Origin: an uncultured Eubacteriales bacterium
Lineage (GTDB): Bacteria > Bacillota > Clostridia > Lachnospirales > Lachnospiraceae
Length of the DNA stretch: 64,000 nucleotides
Assembly (NCBI GenBank): GCA_949284175.1
Contig: CASDVE010000001.1
Location: 186,001-250,000 of the forward strand
Direction of reading: 5' to 3'
Shown here: one piece after another, positions 45,129-54,014 of the stretch
Numbering within the stretch: the stretch's first letter is position 1
How the letters are laid out: each line of letters starts with the position of its first letter
Position numbers and translations under genes: made by a program
Notes under the pieces: generated by a model
Told to the model about the DNA's origin: nothing
The model's database searches: none
Seen by the model: only the letters and a program-made list of their open reading frames with translations

Positions 45129-45824
45129 TTATTTATTAGAATTATTAGGTTTGTTCTCTTCTCTGTATTGTTCTGCGTTCTCTATAAACTCTTTAACAAT
45201 AGGAATTGCTTCACTGAGATAGTTAGCTATCTCTTGAGGACTGAAATAGAATAAGCAACTCTCTAATTCATAGATTCCTGGAACTATAGTATATGTATAG
45301 TTCTGTATGTTTACGATTGCAGATGTTAATTCATCTTTTGATTTGAATACATCTTCTTCTGCTATACATCTTCGCAAGAACTCTTTAGCGTTATCAAGAT
45401 ATACTTTATCGTCAGTGATCTCTTCGTAAGTCACGAACTTATCATCTCTCATACGTTTTTCGCTTGGGGCTACTCTTTCATAGCCCTCAACAGGTGTCAT
45501 TCCAAACACCTCTCCTGGATACGCTTGAGCAGCAATCATAGAACCAATGATTACAACCTCTTCTCCAAGCAACGTTTTAATTGCATTAATTTTGATCTCA
45601 CCATCTTTATTTGACACAAAGACGGATTTTACAAAATGAGGTCTAATCTCTATTTCTTTTACTTTTGCATTGATCACAAGGCTCTCGTCTGATGGAATTG
45701 ATACTAATTCCATAGTTTGAGAGTCTTGAAATGTAAGTGGATGTGGTGTTGTATTAACAACTGTAACCCCATTTTTAAATGTATGACTAACTTTTTCCAT
45801 TACTTCTTTTACTGTTTTGTTCAT
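45129..45824 (-). CDS. Phage protein with N-terminal TPHPL motif
   Basis: 231 aa. 'VTVVNTTPHPLTFQDSQTM' and a following Rossmann-like strand 'GEEVVIIGSMIAAQAYPG' recall the 'NLTPHPI' family of phage proteins. It follows the Csx16-like gene (59-bp gap) and may work with it. Function unknown. Confidence 0.55.
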   Translation of the reverse strand: MNKTVKEVMEKVSHTFKNGVTVVNTTPHPLTFQDSQTMELVSIPSDESLVINAKVKEIEIRPHFVKSVFVSNKDGEIKINAIKTLLGEEVVIIGSMIAAQAYPGEVFGMTPVEGYERVAPSEKRMRDDKFVTYEEITDDKVYLDNAKEFLRRCIAEEDVFKSKDELTSAIVNIQNYTYTIVPGIYELESCLFYFSPQEIANYLSEAIPIVKEFIENAEQYREENKPNNSNK

Positions 45825-45883
45825 TGTTCTTCTCCTTATATGCCTATAACTCGACGGTAATAGGTCTTAATATTTTTTTATAA

Positions 45884-46792
45884 TTAAAGCGCCCTTGATA
45901 ATAACTTATTTATTAAATCTACACTAAGTTCTTCAACAATATATCCATCTTCTGATTCATCAGTCCAATATGAAATAGTCATGTCTTCGTAATCATAACA
46001 AGGATCGTAGACCCAGTATGAATACATAATTGATCTAATACCATACACATTATCTAATAAAACAGCTGATTGGTATCCCGAACTTCTTTTTCTTGTAAAG
46101 AATTGAAATAGAAGTCTATTATAATAGCCATCAACAATTCTAAGTTGATCTTCGTAATATAAGTTTTTAAAACAACTTATATCTTTTTCTTTTAAAATAC
46201 TTAGAGTAGATTCTAGGAACTCTTTTATAAGATCATTATGTCCTGTTACGTTAATTAGACGAATAGGACGTCCCATAATGAGTCTGTCTTCTATTTGCTC
46301 TTTTGTAAGATCTCCCTCTGTTGCGTTATAATCCTTAATACTCATAGCAATATAAGAATTACATTTGCAGATTAGATTAGGTGGTAGAACGCCTACTACA
46401 TTTCTGCCTTGAATGTCTTCAGCTGTTACATTACCTGTTAATACTTTAGTAACACAATTAAACTTTTCTTTGATAATATCGATTGTTGCCTTATGACGTG
46501 TAACTATAACTGTATCACAATATTCCACATCCTCAGACTCAACTTCCACTATTCTGTATTGATTAACATCTAAATCCGCATCCATAATTTCCTGTGCTGT
46601 ATTAAAAATACTACCTCTAGGAATTACAGGTGCATAATATTCTGAAATCCCTTGTTGTAACAATAATTCTGCTGGTAAAGTGCATAAGTTTACGACTTTC
46701 CCTTCTTTGTTGCAAAACTCCTCTAATCCTTTAAAAGCCGGAAATGACATAATGTTAACATTGTACTGTTTTAATAATTCGTTTAATTTCAT
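45884..46792 (-). CDS. Protein with Csx16/VVA1548-like domain (putative ring nuclease)
   Basis: 302 aa. Residues ~93-183 read CDTVIVTRHKATIDIIKEKF, VTAEDIQGRNVVGVLPPNL, EGDLTKEQIEDR, which follows the CRISPR-associated Csx16 (Cas_VVA1548) pattern: V(S/T)RH, then 'I.G..V.G.LP.NL', then 'RG.LS.E'. Csx16 proteins degrade cyclic oligoadenylate, the alarm signal of type III CRISPR. On a phage this would be a counter-defence. The N-terminal 90 and C-terminal 120 residues are extra and unassigned. Confidence 0.55.
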   Translation of the reverse strand: MKLNELLKQYNVNIMSFPAFKGLEEFCNKEGKVVNLCTLPAELLLQQGISEYYAPVIPRGSIFNTAQEIMDADLDVNQYRIVEVESEDVEYCDTVIVTRHKATIDIIKEKFNCVTKVLTGNVTAEDIQGRNVVGVLPPNLICKCNSYIAMSIKDYNATEGDLTKEQIEDRLIMGRPIRLINVTGHNDLIKEFLESTLSILKEKDISCFKNLYYEDQLRIVDGYYNRLLFQFFTRKRSSGYQSAVLLDNVYGIRSIMYSYWVYDPCYDYEDMTISYWTDESEDGYIVEELSVDLINKLLSRAL

Positions 46793-46838
46793 AATTTACC
46801 TTCTTTCTCCCCGTATTTGCCGTTAGGTCAGCGTATTA

Positions 46839-46877
46839 AAAAAGCACATATGCGAATAATTTGCACCTGTGCTTTTA
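46839..46877 (-). terminator. Conserved hairpin family, copy 2
   Basis: AAAGCACA/TGTGCTTT inner stem followed by T-rich sequence, between a stop (46892) and a start (46792). Lacks the clear outer helix of the other copies. Confidence 0.5.
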
Positions 46878-46891
46878 GTTTGTAAATTTTA

Positions 46892-47851
46892 TTATTGGAA
46901 ATATGAATACTTTTCGATATCTTTAAAAAGAGTATTGTCTATTTTATCCAGTCCATTTCCATATCTTCCCATAAAATTGAACATATCTCCTTGTTCCTCA
47001 TAAAAGTCTTTAAATTGTTCTAGAATTTTAGATAAATACACTTCTGAGTAATTGAATAAAGTATGCATTTCCTGTCCGAACAATTCATTTAATCTTTCTA
47101 AAATCTTCTTTTTATGTTTATCTGTTAATATTTTATAACATTCAGTTGCAACAATTAAATCACAGAAAAAATCATCAACAAAGTCTCTGTGGTATAATCG
47201 ACTCATATAACAATCATAACAATAAAAATTCCCCTCTTTTTCCCAATAATCTTTTTCTTTTGTATAGCATGATTTTGACAGTGAAACCATATTCTTACAA
47301 ACTGCATCTGCCATATTTCGATAACCATTATACCAGCCTCCCATACAAACATCTATCTGTTTGTTTTTTATTATATCTACTGACACCCTAAATTTAATAG
47401 CGTAAACATAAGTAGGCTCGTAGTAATTGCTATTACGTCCACACGCAAAATCAATAGAAATTTCATTCTTATTTATCTTTTCTATATGATACTCATGCCA
47501 TAATCTATAATCTGCTCCTTTACCAATAGCTTGTAGAATATCATAATAATAATCTATTGGTTCTTTGTTTTCTTCGAATGGAACATTATCATAAAAATAA
47601 TTAATTTTTCTAAGCACTAGCTCTAAAAAATTATCTGAAGAACCATATCTATAGTAATCATCGCCAGGTGCTTCACATCTCTTGCGGCGAAGTCTTACTG
47701 CTTCTTTATTAACATCTAAAATAAATTTGATATCTTGAAATGTTTCTTCAGGAATCATTTCACTTTCATTTGTAGAAATGATATTTTTCCAATTGTTTAT
47801 ATCATAATTTTCTGACTCAAGATATTTTTTTACTTCTTCATATGTTCTCAT
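46892..47851 (-). CDS. Hypothetical protein
   Basis: 319 aa, with a Cys pair and aromatic cluster NFYCYDCYMSRLYHRDF. Helical, acidic. No family recognised. Confidence 0.55.
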   Translation of the reverse strand: MRTYEEVKKYLESENYDINNWKNIISTNESEMIPEETFQDIKFILDVNKEAVRLRRKRCEAPGDDYYRYGSSDNFLELVLRKINYFYDNVPFEENKEPIDYYYDILQAIGKGADYRLWHEYHIEKINKNEISIDFACGRNSNYYEPTYVYAIKFRVSVDIIKNKQIDVCMGGWYNGYRNMADAVCKNMVSLSKSCYTKEKDYWEKEGNFYCYDCYMSRLYHRDFVDDFFCDLIVATECYKILTDKHKKKILERLNELFGQEMHTLFNYSEVYLSKILEQFKDFYEEQGDMFNFMGRYGNGLDKIDNTLFKDIEKYSYFQ

Positions 47852-47921
47852 AATTTCCTTCTTTCTACCTATTTTAATATAGGATTTAATATTTAATTTA
47901 TTTGATTTGCTCTTTTTTATT

Positions 47922-47982
47922 TATTAAATGTATAGTAAAAGGACATAACAATCTATAAGTTATGTTCTCTATATGTAATAAA
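47922..47982 (-). terminator. Conserved hairpin family, copy 3
   Basis: Minus strand: TACATATAGA, inner stem AGAACATAAC ... GTTATGTCCT, TTTACTATAC. 5 bp after the stop at 47987. Confidence 0.6.
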
Positions 47983-47986
47983 ATAG

Positions 47987-48304
47987 TTATTTTATTTGAG
48001 AAAAAAGTTTATCAGAAAATTCTTCTAATTCTTTATTTTCTTCAAAGTAATCATCTAAATTATCATTGTCATAACATCCATCTTCCGATTCCCATGATTC
48101 CCATTCTTGAGTTTCTTGGTTGAATTGTTCTAACATAGATAAATTACAAAAATCTAGCTTGATATTATTTTCTAGTTGAAAGAGATCGTAAGCTGATAAA
48201 ATGTCAATAACCTTCCTTCCCTCTTCAACTGTTTGTACTGGCACATAAAATGCCTTATTTTCTACTCCTATCTGCGGAATATGACACACTCTTAATTTTT
48301 CCAT
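47987..48304 (-). CDS. Hypothetical acidic protein
   Basis: 105 aa from ATG 48304 (AAAGGAGA upstream). Acidic C-terminal half (DDYFEENKELEEFSDKLF). Such acidic phage proteins can mimic DNA, but nothing specific supports that here. Confidence 0.5.
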   Translation of the reverse strand: MEKLRVCHIPQIGVENKAFYVPVQTVEEGRKVIDILSAYDLFQLENNIKLDFCNLSMLEQFNQETQEWESWESEDGCYDNDNLDDYFEENKELEEFSDKLFSQIK

Positions 48305-48317
48305 GTTGTCTTCTCCT

Positions 48318-48611
48318 TTATTTTCCAATTATTTTATATTTCTCGGACTTATTTTTTTCTTTTCTTAACTTGTTCACCTCTTTTTTTAAGGACTCGTTTT
48401 CAAAGGTTAAAATTCTAAGAGGTTCTGCTAAGGCTTTATTTGCCCTTTTTTCATACTCAAGAACATCTAGTAAACTTGTTTTTCCCAGATGTTCTAACAT
48501 ATCAAAATGCTTGTTTACTAATTCATGCAACTCTTTGTACTCTTCTTTATATTTAGGGTTATCTGAAATCTTTTCTAAAATTTCAGTATATTTTTTTCTA
48601 TCTTCTTTCAT
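48318..48611 (-). CDS. Small coiled-coil protein
   Basis: 97 aa from ATG 48611 (AGGAG upstream). Helical with heptads (FENESLKKEVNKLRKEKNKS). Unknown. Confidence 0.5.
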   Translation of the reverse strand: MKEDRKKYTEILEKISDNPKYKEEYKELHELVNKHFDMLEHLGKTSLLDVLEYEKRANKALAEPLRILTFENESLKKEVNKLRKEKNKSEKYKIIGK

Positions 48612-48638
48612 ATTCATTTCTCCTATCAAACTACAATT

Positions 48639-49319
48639 TTATTGTTCTTCAATTTCTCCATCATTATTTAGGACAATGACAGTTTTTTCTTTCTCTGTTT
48701 GCCCTGTTTTATTAGCATTAAATGGCAAAATTCCACATAATCCGATGTTTGTTTTTATATATAATAATGATTTATTTCCTGTATAGTACACTTTGGCTTT
48801 TTCTTCATCTTGGATAATACTATAAGCCTTATCCAAGATACCAATTTTATAATATCCTTCCCTATATTTGAAAACAAATTGAAAGGCTGAACCATAACCA
48901 ATTTCTGACTTTTTATACTTATATCCTAAACTTTTGGCTTTTGATATAAGTAAATTTAAATCTATTTCTTTATACTCTTGTGGAATAGATTTGATAATAT
49001 TATCAATATCAAAATACTTTTCCTTGGTATTATCAAATTCTTCAATTTCACCAAGTTGTTCCTTTGTTAACACAAAAGAACAATTGTCTATAAAGGCATT
49101 ATATGTGCCTATTTCCGTTTCTAAATTTTTACAAGGTTTCTTAACTGCATTTGGAGCCTCTTTTGGGGAATATTTAAAATACCTTTTCATTGCCAAATAT
49201 CGTTTTTTCTTATCTGGCTCTTTTTTTATTTTTTCTTGAAAAATTTCGTCTTGCAATTGTTTTTTTAATTCCTCAGTTTCTCCATTTTCAATCATTTTTA
49301 ATATTTTATCATTTTTCAT
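48639..49319 (-). CDS. Hypothetical protein
   Basis: 226 aa; Lys/Glu-rich N-terminal half, mixed alpha/beta C-terminal half (GYGSAFQFVFKYREGYYKIG). Unknown. Confidence 0.5.
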   Translation of the reverse strand: MKNDKILKMIENGETEELKKQLQDEIFQEKIKKEPDKKKRYLAMKRYFKYSPKEAPNAVKKPCKNLETEIGTYNAFIDNCSFVLTKEQLGEIEEFDNTKEKYFDIDNIIKSIPQEYKEIDLNLLISKAKSLGYKYKKSEIGYGSAFQFVFKYREGYYKIGILDKAYSIIQDEEKAKVYYTGNKSLLYIKTNIGLCGILPFNANKTGQTEKEKTVIVLNNDGEIEEQ

Positions 49320-49335
49320 TTTTAATTCCTCCTAT

Positions 49336-49692
49336 TCACTGATCTACTTCTTCCACATCACTAGGTTGCCAACCTGTGAGATTGGCTGTTTCATCAATTT
49401 TTTCACTAGGCATATTTAAAACTTTGTCTAGTGCTTTTTGTTCGTTTTCTGCTTCTACAATGATCGTTCCTGTTCTTGTAATTGTTACTTCGTAAGTTTT
49501 TTTCAATTTTACGCTTTCTACCAATAATCCCATTTTTACCATATCATCTAGCCAATCTGTAAAAGTAGGGTATCCACAATCATTTGGATCGTGGTTAATA
49601 TTGGTATTATAATATTCTTTCCATTCTGACTCGCTTTTAATTGTTTCCATCTCCTCCATATCCTCTGTATATCTATAAAATTTTTCTTTCAT
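49336..49692 (-). CDS. DpnD/PcfM-like C-terminal domain protein
   Basis: 118 aa. 'TYEVTITRTGTIIVEAENEQ' followed by KALDKV is the DpnD/PcfM domain found in small phage and plasmid proteins. Function unknown. Confidence 0.6.
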   Translation of the reverse strand: MKEKFYRYTEDMEEMETIKSESEWKEYYNTNINHDPNDCGYPTFTDWLDDMVKMGLLVESVKLKKTYEVTITRTGTIIVEAENEQKALDKVLNMPSEKIDETANLTGWQPSDVEEVDQ

Positions 49693-49754
49693 GATTTTTC
49701 TCCTTTCATTGATAAAGAGCTGTAATTTCCTTACACTTCTTCTATTTGTTTGTG

Positions 49755-50096
49755 TTATTGGTAATTTTCTTTAATATAGTTCCACCACTCGTCCACTAAT
49801 TCATTAAACGTCATGTAATATTTGCTTTTTTCTGCAAATACTACTTCTAGATCCCTTGTACGCATGTCCACCTCATATTCATCCCCTCTAACAAGAAGAA
49901 ACATTCCTTCTTGTCTTGGGTCTAAGTAATCCGCATACCATTCCCAATCTTCATATCTTATTTCGGCATTTTTAGTGTACTTGTCCTCTAAATAAAAGAC
50001 TTTTGCACCTCTTGTTGAATTGATTTTTTGTTTCATGTAGTCATATAATTCTTGTCTTGTTGTTGTTTCTAAAAATAATCTTTCTTCTACTTTCAT
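49755..50096 (-). CDS. Hypothetical protein
   Basis: 113 aa, Trp/Tyr-rich (YEDWEWYADYLDPRQEG, ELVDEWWNYIKENY). Unknown family. Confidence 0.5.
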   Translation of the reverse strand: MKVEERLFLETTTRQELYDYMKQKINSTRGAKVFYLEDKYTKNAEIRYEDWEWYADYLDPRQEGMFLLVRGDEYEVDMRTRDLEVVFAEKSKYYMTFNELVDEWWNYIKENYQ

Positions 50097-50189
50097 AATA
50101 AATTTCTCCCTTCTATTTTCTATGCCTCTACATATCTACTTTCCATTTTGTATTCCCTCCTTTTTCTAATTTCTTTTAAACTTGTGTTG

Positions 50190-50248
50190 ATAAACTTGAC
50201 AATAAAAGACACAGTCTTATTTAACTGTGTCTTTTGTCTAAAGTTTAT
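50190..50248 (-). terminator. Conserved hairpin family, copy 4
   Basis: Inner stem AAAAGACACAGT/ACTGTGTCTTTT inside an outer 8-bp helix ATAAACTT/AAGTTTAT. 5 bp after the stop at 50253; T-rich on the 3' side. Confidence 0.65.
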
Positions 50249-50252
50249 TTGT

Positions 50253-50633
50253 TTATACATATAATTTTAAGTTATTGAATCTCTTTTTTCCTTTATTATA
50301 AAGAGCATCCCTTTCTTGGATAATCGGCTTTATTTTCTCTTTATAATATCGGATTCTTTCTTCTCCTTGATATAAAAGCATATTATCCAATTGAACATGA
50401 ATTATTCTCTGCTTCTCTTGATAGTCTTTAGAAGATATAAGTGCTCTTTGAAAGGCAATGTCATCTAAGGAGAAAATACAAGTATCCGCCTCTCTTATTG
50501 CCCTATCCACGTTGCCTTGATTCCACTCTATACTTTCTTGATCCATTAATTTTATTAACTCATCTGTCTTTAGTTTTTTTGATAAGTTTTCAAATATTGT
50601 ATTTGTTTTTTCCTCATGTATTATTGTACTCAT
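50253..50633 (-). CDS. Hypothetical helical protein
   Basis: 126 aa, all-helical and charged. AGGGAGA upstream of ATG 50633. Unknown. Confidence 0.5.
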   Translation of the reverse strand: MSTIIHEEKTNTIFENLSKKLKTDELIKLMDQESIEWNQGNVDRAIREADTCIFSLDDIAFQRALISSKDYQEKQRIIHVQLDNMLLYQGEERIRYYKEKIKPIIQERDALYNKGKKRFNNLKLYV

Positions 50634-50645
50634 TAATTCTTCTCC

Positions 50646-51161
50646 CTATCTTAATAGTTCGCAAATCCAAGTGCTTTTATCTGTATAATCTACAATTTTA
50701 CTGTAGAATTTTTTATTTACTTTGTCATAAGCATACTGAGTTGTATATACGCCAGTATAAAACTCAGACATACAGAACATTTCAACTTCTTGACGAGTAA
50801 TCCACGCTAATGGTGGTAATACATTAAGCATCTCATAATACTCTTCTTCTGAAATCTCTTGTAATGGAAGAGAAAGAATATGAACTCGTTCCATTCTTAT
50901 AAATTGATCATATGACATAACTTTATATTCTCTCTTGGCTTCAATGTCATATTGTTTTTGCCAATACTCACTCCCATCCTCTTGATACCAAGGATATTTA
51001 TTATGATTAGACGAATAAAGTTGTAAATTTTCCATACTACGTAAAAAAGCTCTTGATTTGGCTTCGTCATCTGTCTCCCCCTCTTTGAGAAAACCATAAA
51101 TCATAGGTTTATCGTCTACAAATGATACAATAACTCTTTCTAAATTCATTTTTTCTCCCAT
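50646..51161 (-). CDS. Hypothetical protein
   Basis: 171 aa, ATG 51161 after AAGGAGG. 'RVIVSFVDDKPMIYGFLKEG' strands followed by helices. 12 bp before the next gene, same unit. Unknown. Confidence 0.5.
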   Translation of the reverse strand: MGEKMNLERVIVSFVDDKPMIYGFLKEGETDDEAKSRAFLRSMENLQLYSSNHNKYPWYQEDGSEYWQKQYDIEAKREYKVMSYDQFIRMERVHILSLPLQEISEEEYYEMLNVLPPLAWITRQEVEMFCMSEFYTGVYTTQYAYDKVNKKFYSKIVDYTDKSTWICELLR

Positions 51162-51172
51162 GAATGTCCTCC

Positions 51173-51544
51173 TTATCTTCCATCATAAAATCTTTTAATA
51201 GTTTCTTTTATTAATAGCTCTTTATTTTCTTCAGCTCCATCTAGCATCCAATCAAAATCTACCTTACCATCGTTTGTATGTTGAGGATTATATTTGCCAA
51301 TACAATTTCCTTCTCCATCTCTTACATATGTAGATATACACCAATATGAAGTCATTTTTGTTTTAATCCATCCATGTATCCACCATAAGTAAGGTAATGA
51401 TTTCTTGTCTTTTGGGTCAACTGTTGTTTTGCATATTTCAATGGTCATTGTTTCACCCTTTTTATTTTTTTCTTTCAGATAGTAAAACCATCTTTGATCT
51501 GCCACTTGTTCAATTGTATATTGATGTTTAAATATTTTATTCAT
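51173..51544 (-). CDS. Hypothetical protein
   Basis: 123 aa, Trp-rich beta pattern (LPYLWWIHGWIKTKMTSYWC). Unknown. Confidence 0.5.
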   Translation of the reverse strand: MNKIFKHQYTIEQVADQRWFYYLKEKNKKGETMTIEICKTTVDPKDKKSLPYLWWIHGWIKTKMTSYWCISTYVRDGEGNCIGKYNPQHTNDGKVDFDWMLDGAEENKELLIKETIKRFYDGR

Positions 51545-51641
51545 AACTCAATTTCTTCCTTTCATTACTTCTTCTATGATCTCTTGCATATTATTTTCTA
51601 ATAAGTATTTAAAATCTTCCAACTATATGTTGTTAATTATT

Positions 51642-51707
51642 TTAATCGTTCCACAATTCTCCATCTTCTAAAAATTCATAGTCACTTGAATCACAGAACT
51701 TTCTCAT
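51642..51707 (-). CDS. Micro-protein
   Basis: 21 aa, ATG 51707 with AGGAG 9 nt upstream: MRKFCDSSDYEFLEDGELWN. The only supported item in the 183-bp gap. Confidence 0.35.
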   Translation of the reverse strand: MRKFCDSSDYEFLEDGELWND

Positions 51708-51727
51708 TTTTCTCATCTCCTATTTTT

Positions 51728-52018
51728 TTACAACTCAAATCCAACTAATTTCACTGTTTCTCCTCTATCAAACCTTATAGAATCATTTATATCAACTCTA
51801 TAAAATTTATCTGTGTTTGAGTTATACAATTCATAGTAAGCATAGTCATTTCCTCCACATAAAGGAACTAATCCATTCTCTTCATCCGCAGGCATAAAAT
51901 CCAACTCTATTGAGTTGCATAACAACTCCAACAACCTTTCAATTCCTCCCTGTTCCCCGTCATACCATAGCTCCTTCTTAATATTGAAGTTGCTATTTTT
52001 AAATTTCTTTATTTGCAT
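51728..52018 (-). CDS. Hypothetical protein
   Basis: 96 aa; overlaps the small membrane-protein gene by 10 nt. 'YYELYNSNTDKFYRVDINDS' beta pattern. Unknown. Confidence 0.5.
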   Translation of the reverse strand: MQIKKFKNSNFNIKKELWYDGEQGGIERLLELLCNSIELDFMPADEENGLVPLCGGNDYAYYELYNSNTDKFYRVDINDSIRFDRGETVKLVGFEL

Positions 52019-52191
52019 TCTATCTCTTCCTTTACTTGTTTATTTTTAAATTCTTCTTGTATGAGTCCTATAATATTAATGATTAATCCTCCTCCCATCC
52101 CAATGTAAAAACATGTATGCTCAGATACAAATTGTGCCAGTAAGATACAAACACAAATTAGAGAAAAATTTGTATATAAAAATCCTTTCAT
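52009..52191 (-). CDS. Small two-span membrane protein
   Basis: 60 aa. Hydrophobic segments at about 6-21 and 29-44, then a charged tail. AAAGGAGG upstream. Unknown. Confidence 0.55.
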   Translation of the reverse strand: MKGFLYTNFSLICVCILLAQFVSEHTCFYIGMGGGLIINIIGLIQEEFKNKQVKEEIECK

Positions 52192-52237
52192 TTTTTACTT
52201 TCCTCCTTTTTATTTATTTTTGTTTATTCTCTTTGTC

Positions 52238-52297
52238 ATTTATCGTATAATAAAAAGCACAACCTTTGACAGTTGTGCTTTTGCTTATATTATTTAT
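52238..52297 (-). terminator. Conserved hairpin family, copy 5
   Basis: Inner stem AAAAGCACAAC/GTTGTGCTTTT, T-rich 3' side, AT-rich outer pairing. Follows the stop at 52321. Confidence 0.65.
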
Positions 52298-52320
52298 TTG
52301 TTTTTATCTGTTTTACTCCT

Positions 52321-53106
52321 TTACTCCTCGAAAAAGTCCTTGACCTTTTCTACTTCAATATTGCACCGTTTGGCAATCTCTTCATAGCTCAAACCCTTTT
52401 TATAGAGCTTGAACATTCTTTTATTTAATTCTCTTTCTTCTTCTCTACTTTCTTCTTTAATAAGAAGTTCTCTTTGATTTTTGAGCATATATTCATTCCT
52501 CCATTCTTTGTTATTTTTTGCCTTTGCAACTTCTTTCTTCAATTTACGAGTGAAGTCGTCTGTGGCTTTTTTAGTTTCCAAATAATTCAAAAAGGCTCTT
52601 AATCCTTCTGAAATTTCCTGACTGTTTCCCTTGTTCTTTCCCTTACTATTCAAGAAGAGCGTTGTTGTTCCATCTTCTAACAACAGTCCTTTTTCCTCTT
52701 GACAGGTTTGCTTAAAGGTATATATAGCTCTACCTAAACTAAACACATCTTGCGTACATATAAATATTATATACGTTTCTTTCAGTTTCGTATATACGTC
52801 ACCTTTTTCTAGTTGCTCCATATCCATGAGCGACTGATAATAGCGTGTACGTTTTGGTAGTGAGGAATTTGTGGTTTGCATTTCCACATCATAGACTCTT
52901 CCGTTACTGTTCTTGATATAGAGATCAAGTCTAATTCCCTTTGAGTCGTGGAATTCATCGATTGTTTTCTGAGGTTGAATGTATTCTATTTTTTCAATCT
53001 CAGTATTTAAAATCAGCGTAAGTAGATTTTTGCATAGCTCTGCCTTACGCATTACCTTTGAGAATAGAAAGTCGTTTTCTATTCCTAGATCTTCCCATTG
53101 TTTCAT
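52321..53106 (-). CDS. Rpn-family PD-(D/E)XK nuclease/transposase-like protein
   Basis: 261 aa from ATG 53106. 'NDFLFSKVMRKAELCKNLL', 'GIRLDLYIKNSNGRVYDVEMQ' (catalytic D and ExQ) and 'RTRYYQSLMD' define the Rpn/PDDEXK_2 family; the C-terminal 'YEEIAKRCNIEVEKV' is an HTH-like tail. E. coli Rpn proteins are DNA nucleases promoting RecA-independent recombination; some act in phage defence. Confidence 0.8.
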   Translation of the reverse strand: MKQWEDLGIENDFLFSKVMRKAELCKNLLTLILNTEIEKIEYIQPQKTIDEFHDSKGIRLDLYIKNSNGRVYDVEMQTTNSSLPKRTRYYQSLMDMEQLEKGDVYTKLKETYIIFICTQDVFSLGRAIYTFKQTCQEEKGLLLEDGTTTLFLNSKGKNKGNSQEISEGLRAFLNYLETKKATDDFTRKLKKEVAKAKNNKEWRNEYMLKNQRELLIKEESREEERELNKRMFKLYKKGLSYEEIAKRCNIEVEKVKDFFEE

Positions 53107-53135
53107 CTTATTCCTTCTTTCTTTCATTTTAGCAT

Positions 53136-53197
53136 AATTTATTGCATAACAAAAGGCACAACCGATAAATGGTTATGCCTTCTATATGAGATAAATT
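53136..53197 (-). terminator. Conserved hairpin family, copy 6
   Basis: Outer helix AATTTATTGCATA with TATGAGATAAATT, internal loop, inner stem AAGGCATAACC/GGTTGTGCCTT, then TTTG on the minus strand. Confidence 0.65.
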
Positions 53198-53226
53198 TAG
53201 TCTTTTTCTGCTTAACATTCGTGATT

Positions 53227-53403
53227 CTATTTGTCCAAGAAATAGATTATATCACTTAGATATTTTTTAATTGCTTCTTCCTCTGTGTATTTGCTTTCAG
53301 GATACCAATATGATTGATTTATTATAATATAACCTAAGTCATGTGTAATTTCTTGTATTTCACTAAAATAGGAATTATATAATGCAGTTCCTTGTACTTT
53401 CAT
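53227..53403 (-). CDS. Small hypothetical protein
   Basis: 58 aa, ATG 53403 with GCGAGGAAAA upstream: MKVQGTALYNSYFSEIQEIT ... IIYFLDK. Good composition between two conserved hairpins. Confidence 0.55.
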   Translation of the reverse strand: MKVQGTALYNSYFSEIQEITHDLGYIIINQSYWYPESKYTEEEAIKKYLSDIIYFLDK

Positions 53404-53495
53404 ATCTGTTTTCCTCGCTTTCTATTTTACTGTATATACTTTGTTTGCTTTTTCTCTGTTTACTTTCATCATGAACCACTTACCTTCTTTCTTTT

Positions 53496-53555
53496 AATTT
53501 ATTGCATAACAAAGGATACAAGTATTTCTACTTATACCCTCTATATGGAATAAAT
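53496..53555 (-). terminator. Conserved hairpin family, copy 7
   Basis: Outer helix ATTTATTGCATA/TATGGAATAAAT, inner stem GGGTATAAG/CTTGTATCC. Starts 3 bp after the stop at 53558. Confidence 0.65.
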
Positions 53556-53557
53556 CA

Positions 53558-53971
53558 TTAATTTTCCCAAACATAATCATGATAGTCATTACCTATTTTA
53601 ACAGTGATTGTGAATACACCATTTTCCTCTTTGATATTTGTGACTTGGTTCATATTGATCCAATCTTTGCTTACTTCCTGTTTCTCTTCTTGTTCCTTTT
53701 TACTCATTTCTTTCTCTTCTCCTTCTTCTTCATTCTCTTCACTTTCCCAATAGTATCCTGTACCATTTAAGAAAGTTAATAGTGTACCTGTTTCCGTTAC
53801 CTCAATGTTTGTGACTTGAGCCATATCAATTAAGTCTTTTACTTCTTTTACTTCTTTTACCTCTTTCTCTCCTCTTACTTCTATCGCTTGAGTAATGGCA
53901 CAACCAAATGTGACACTAAAAATCCCAAGTCCTAACAACATTCCTACTATAAATTTTCTCATTTCCTTCAT
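53558..53971 (-). CDS. Predicted lipoprotein with a duplicated motif
   Basis: 137 aa. Signal-like N-terminus KFIVGMLLGLGIFSVTFGCA with a possible lipobox Cys. Two related halves: DLIDMAQVTNIEVTETGTLL and DWINMNQVTNIKEENGVFTI, each ending YYWE or YVWE, joined by a very acidic linker. Surface exposed if exported; a superinfection-exclusion role is conceivable but unproven. Confidence 0.6.
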   Translation of the reverse strand: MKEMRKFIVGMLLGLGIFSVTFGCAITQAIEVRGEKEVKEVKEVKDLIDMAQVTNIEVTETGTLLTFLNGTGYYWESEENEEEGEEKEMSKKEQEEKQEVSKDWINMNQVTNIKEENGVFTITVKIGNDYHDYVWEN

Positions 53972-53990
53972 TTTTTATTTTCCTCCTTTT

Positions 53991-54014
53991 TTTATTTTTT
54001 TTAGTAAAATTATT
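53991..54014 (-). promoter_or_regulatory. Phage promoter-like motif
   Basis: Minus strand AATTTTACTAAAAAAAATAA, 20 bp before ATG 53971 and its GGAGG site; matches the 55-kb motif core. Confidence 0.4.
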
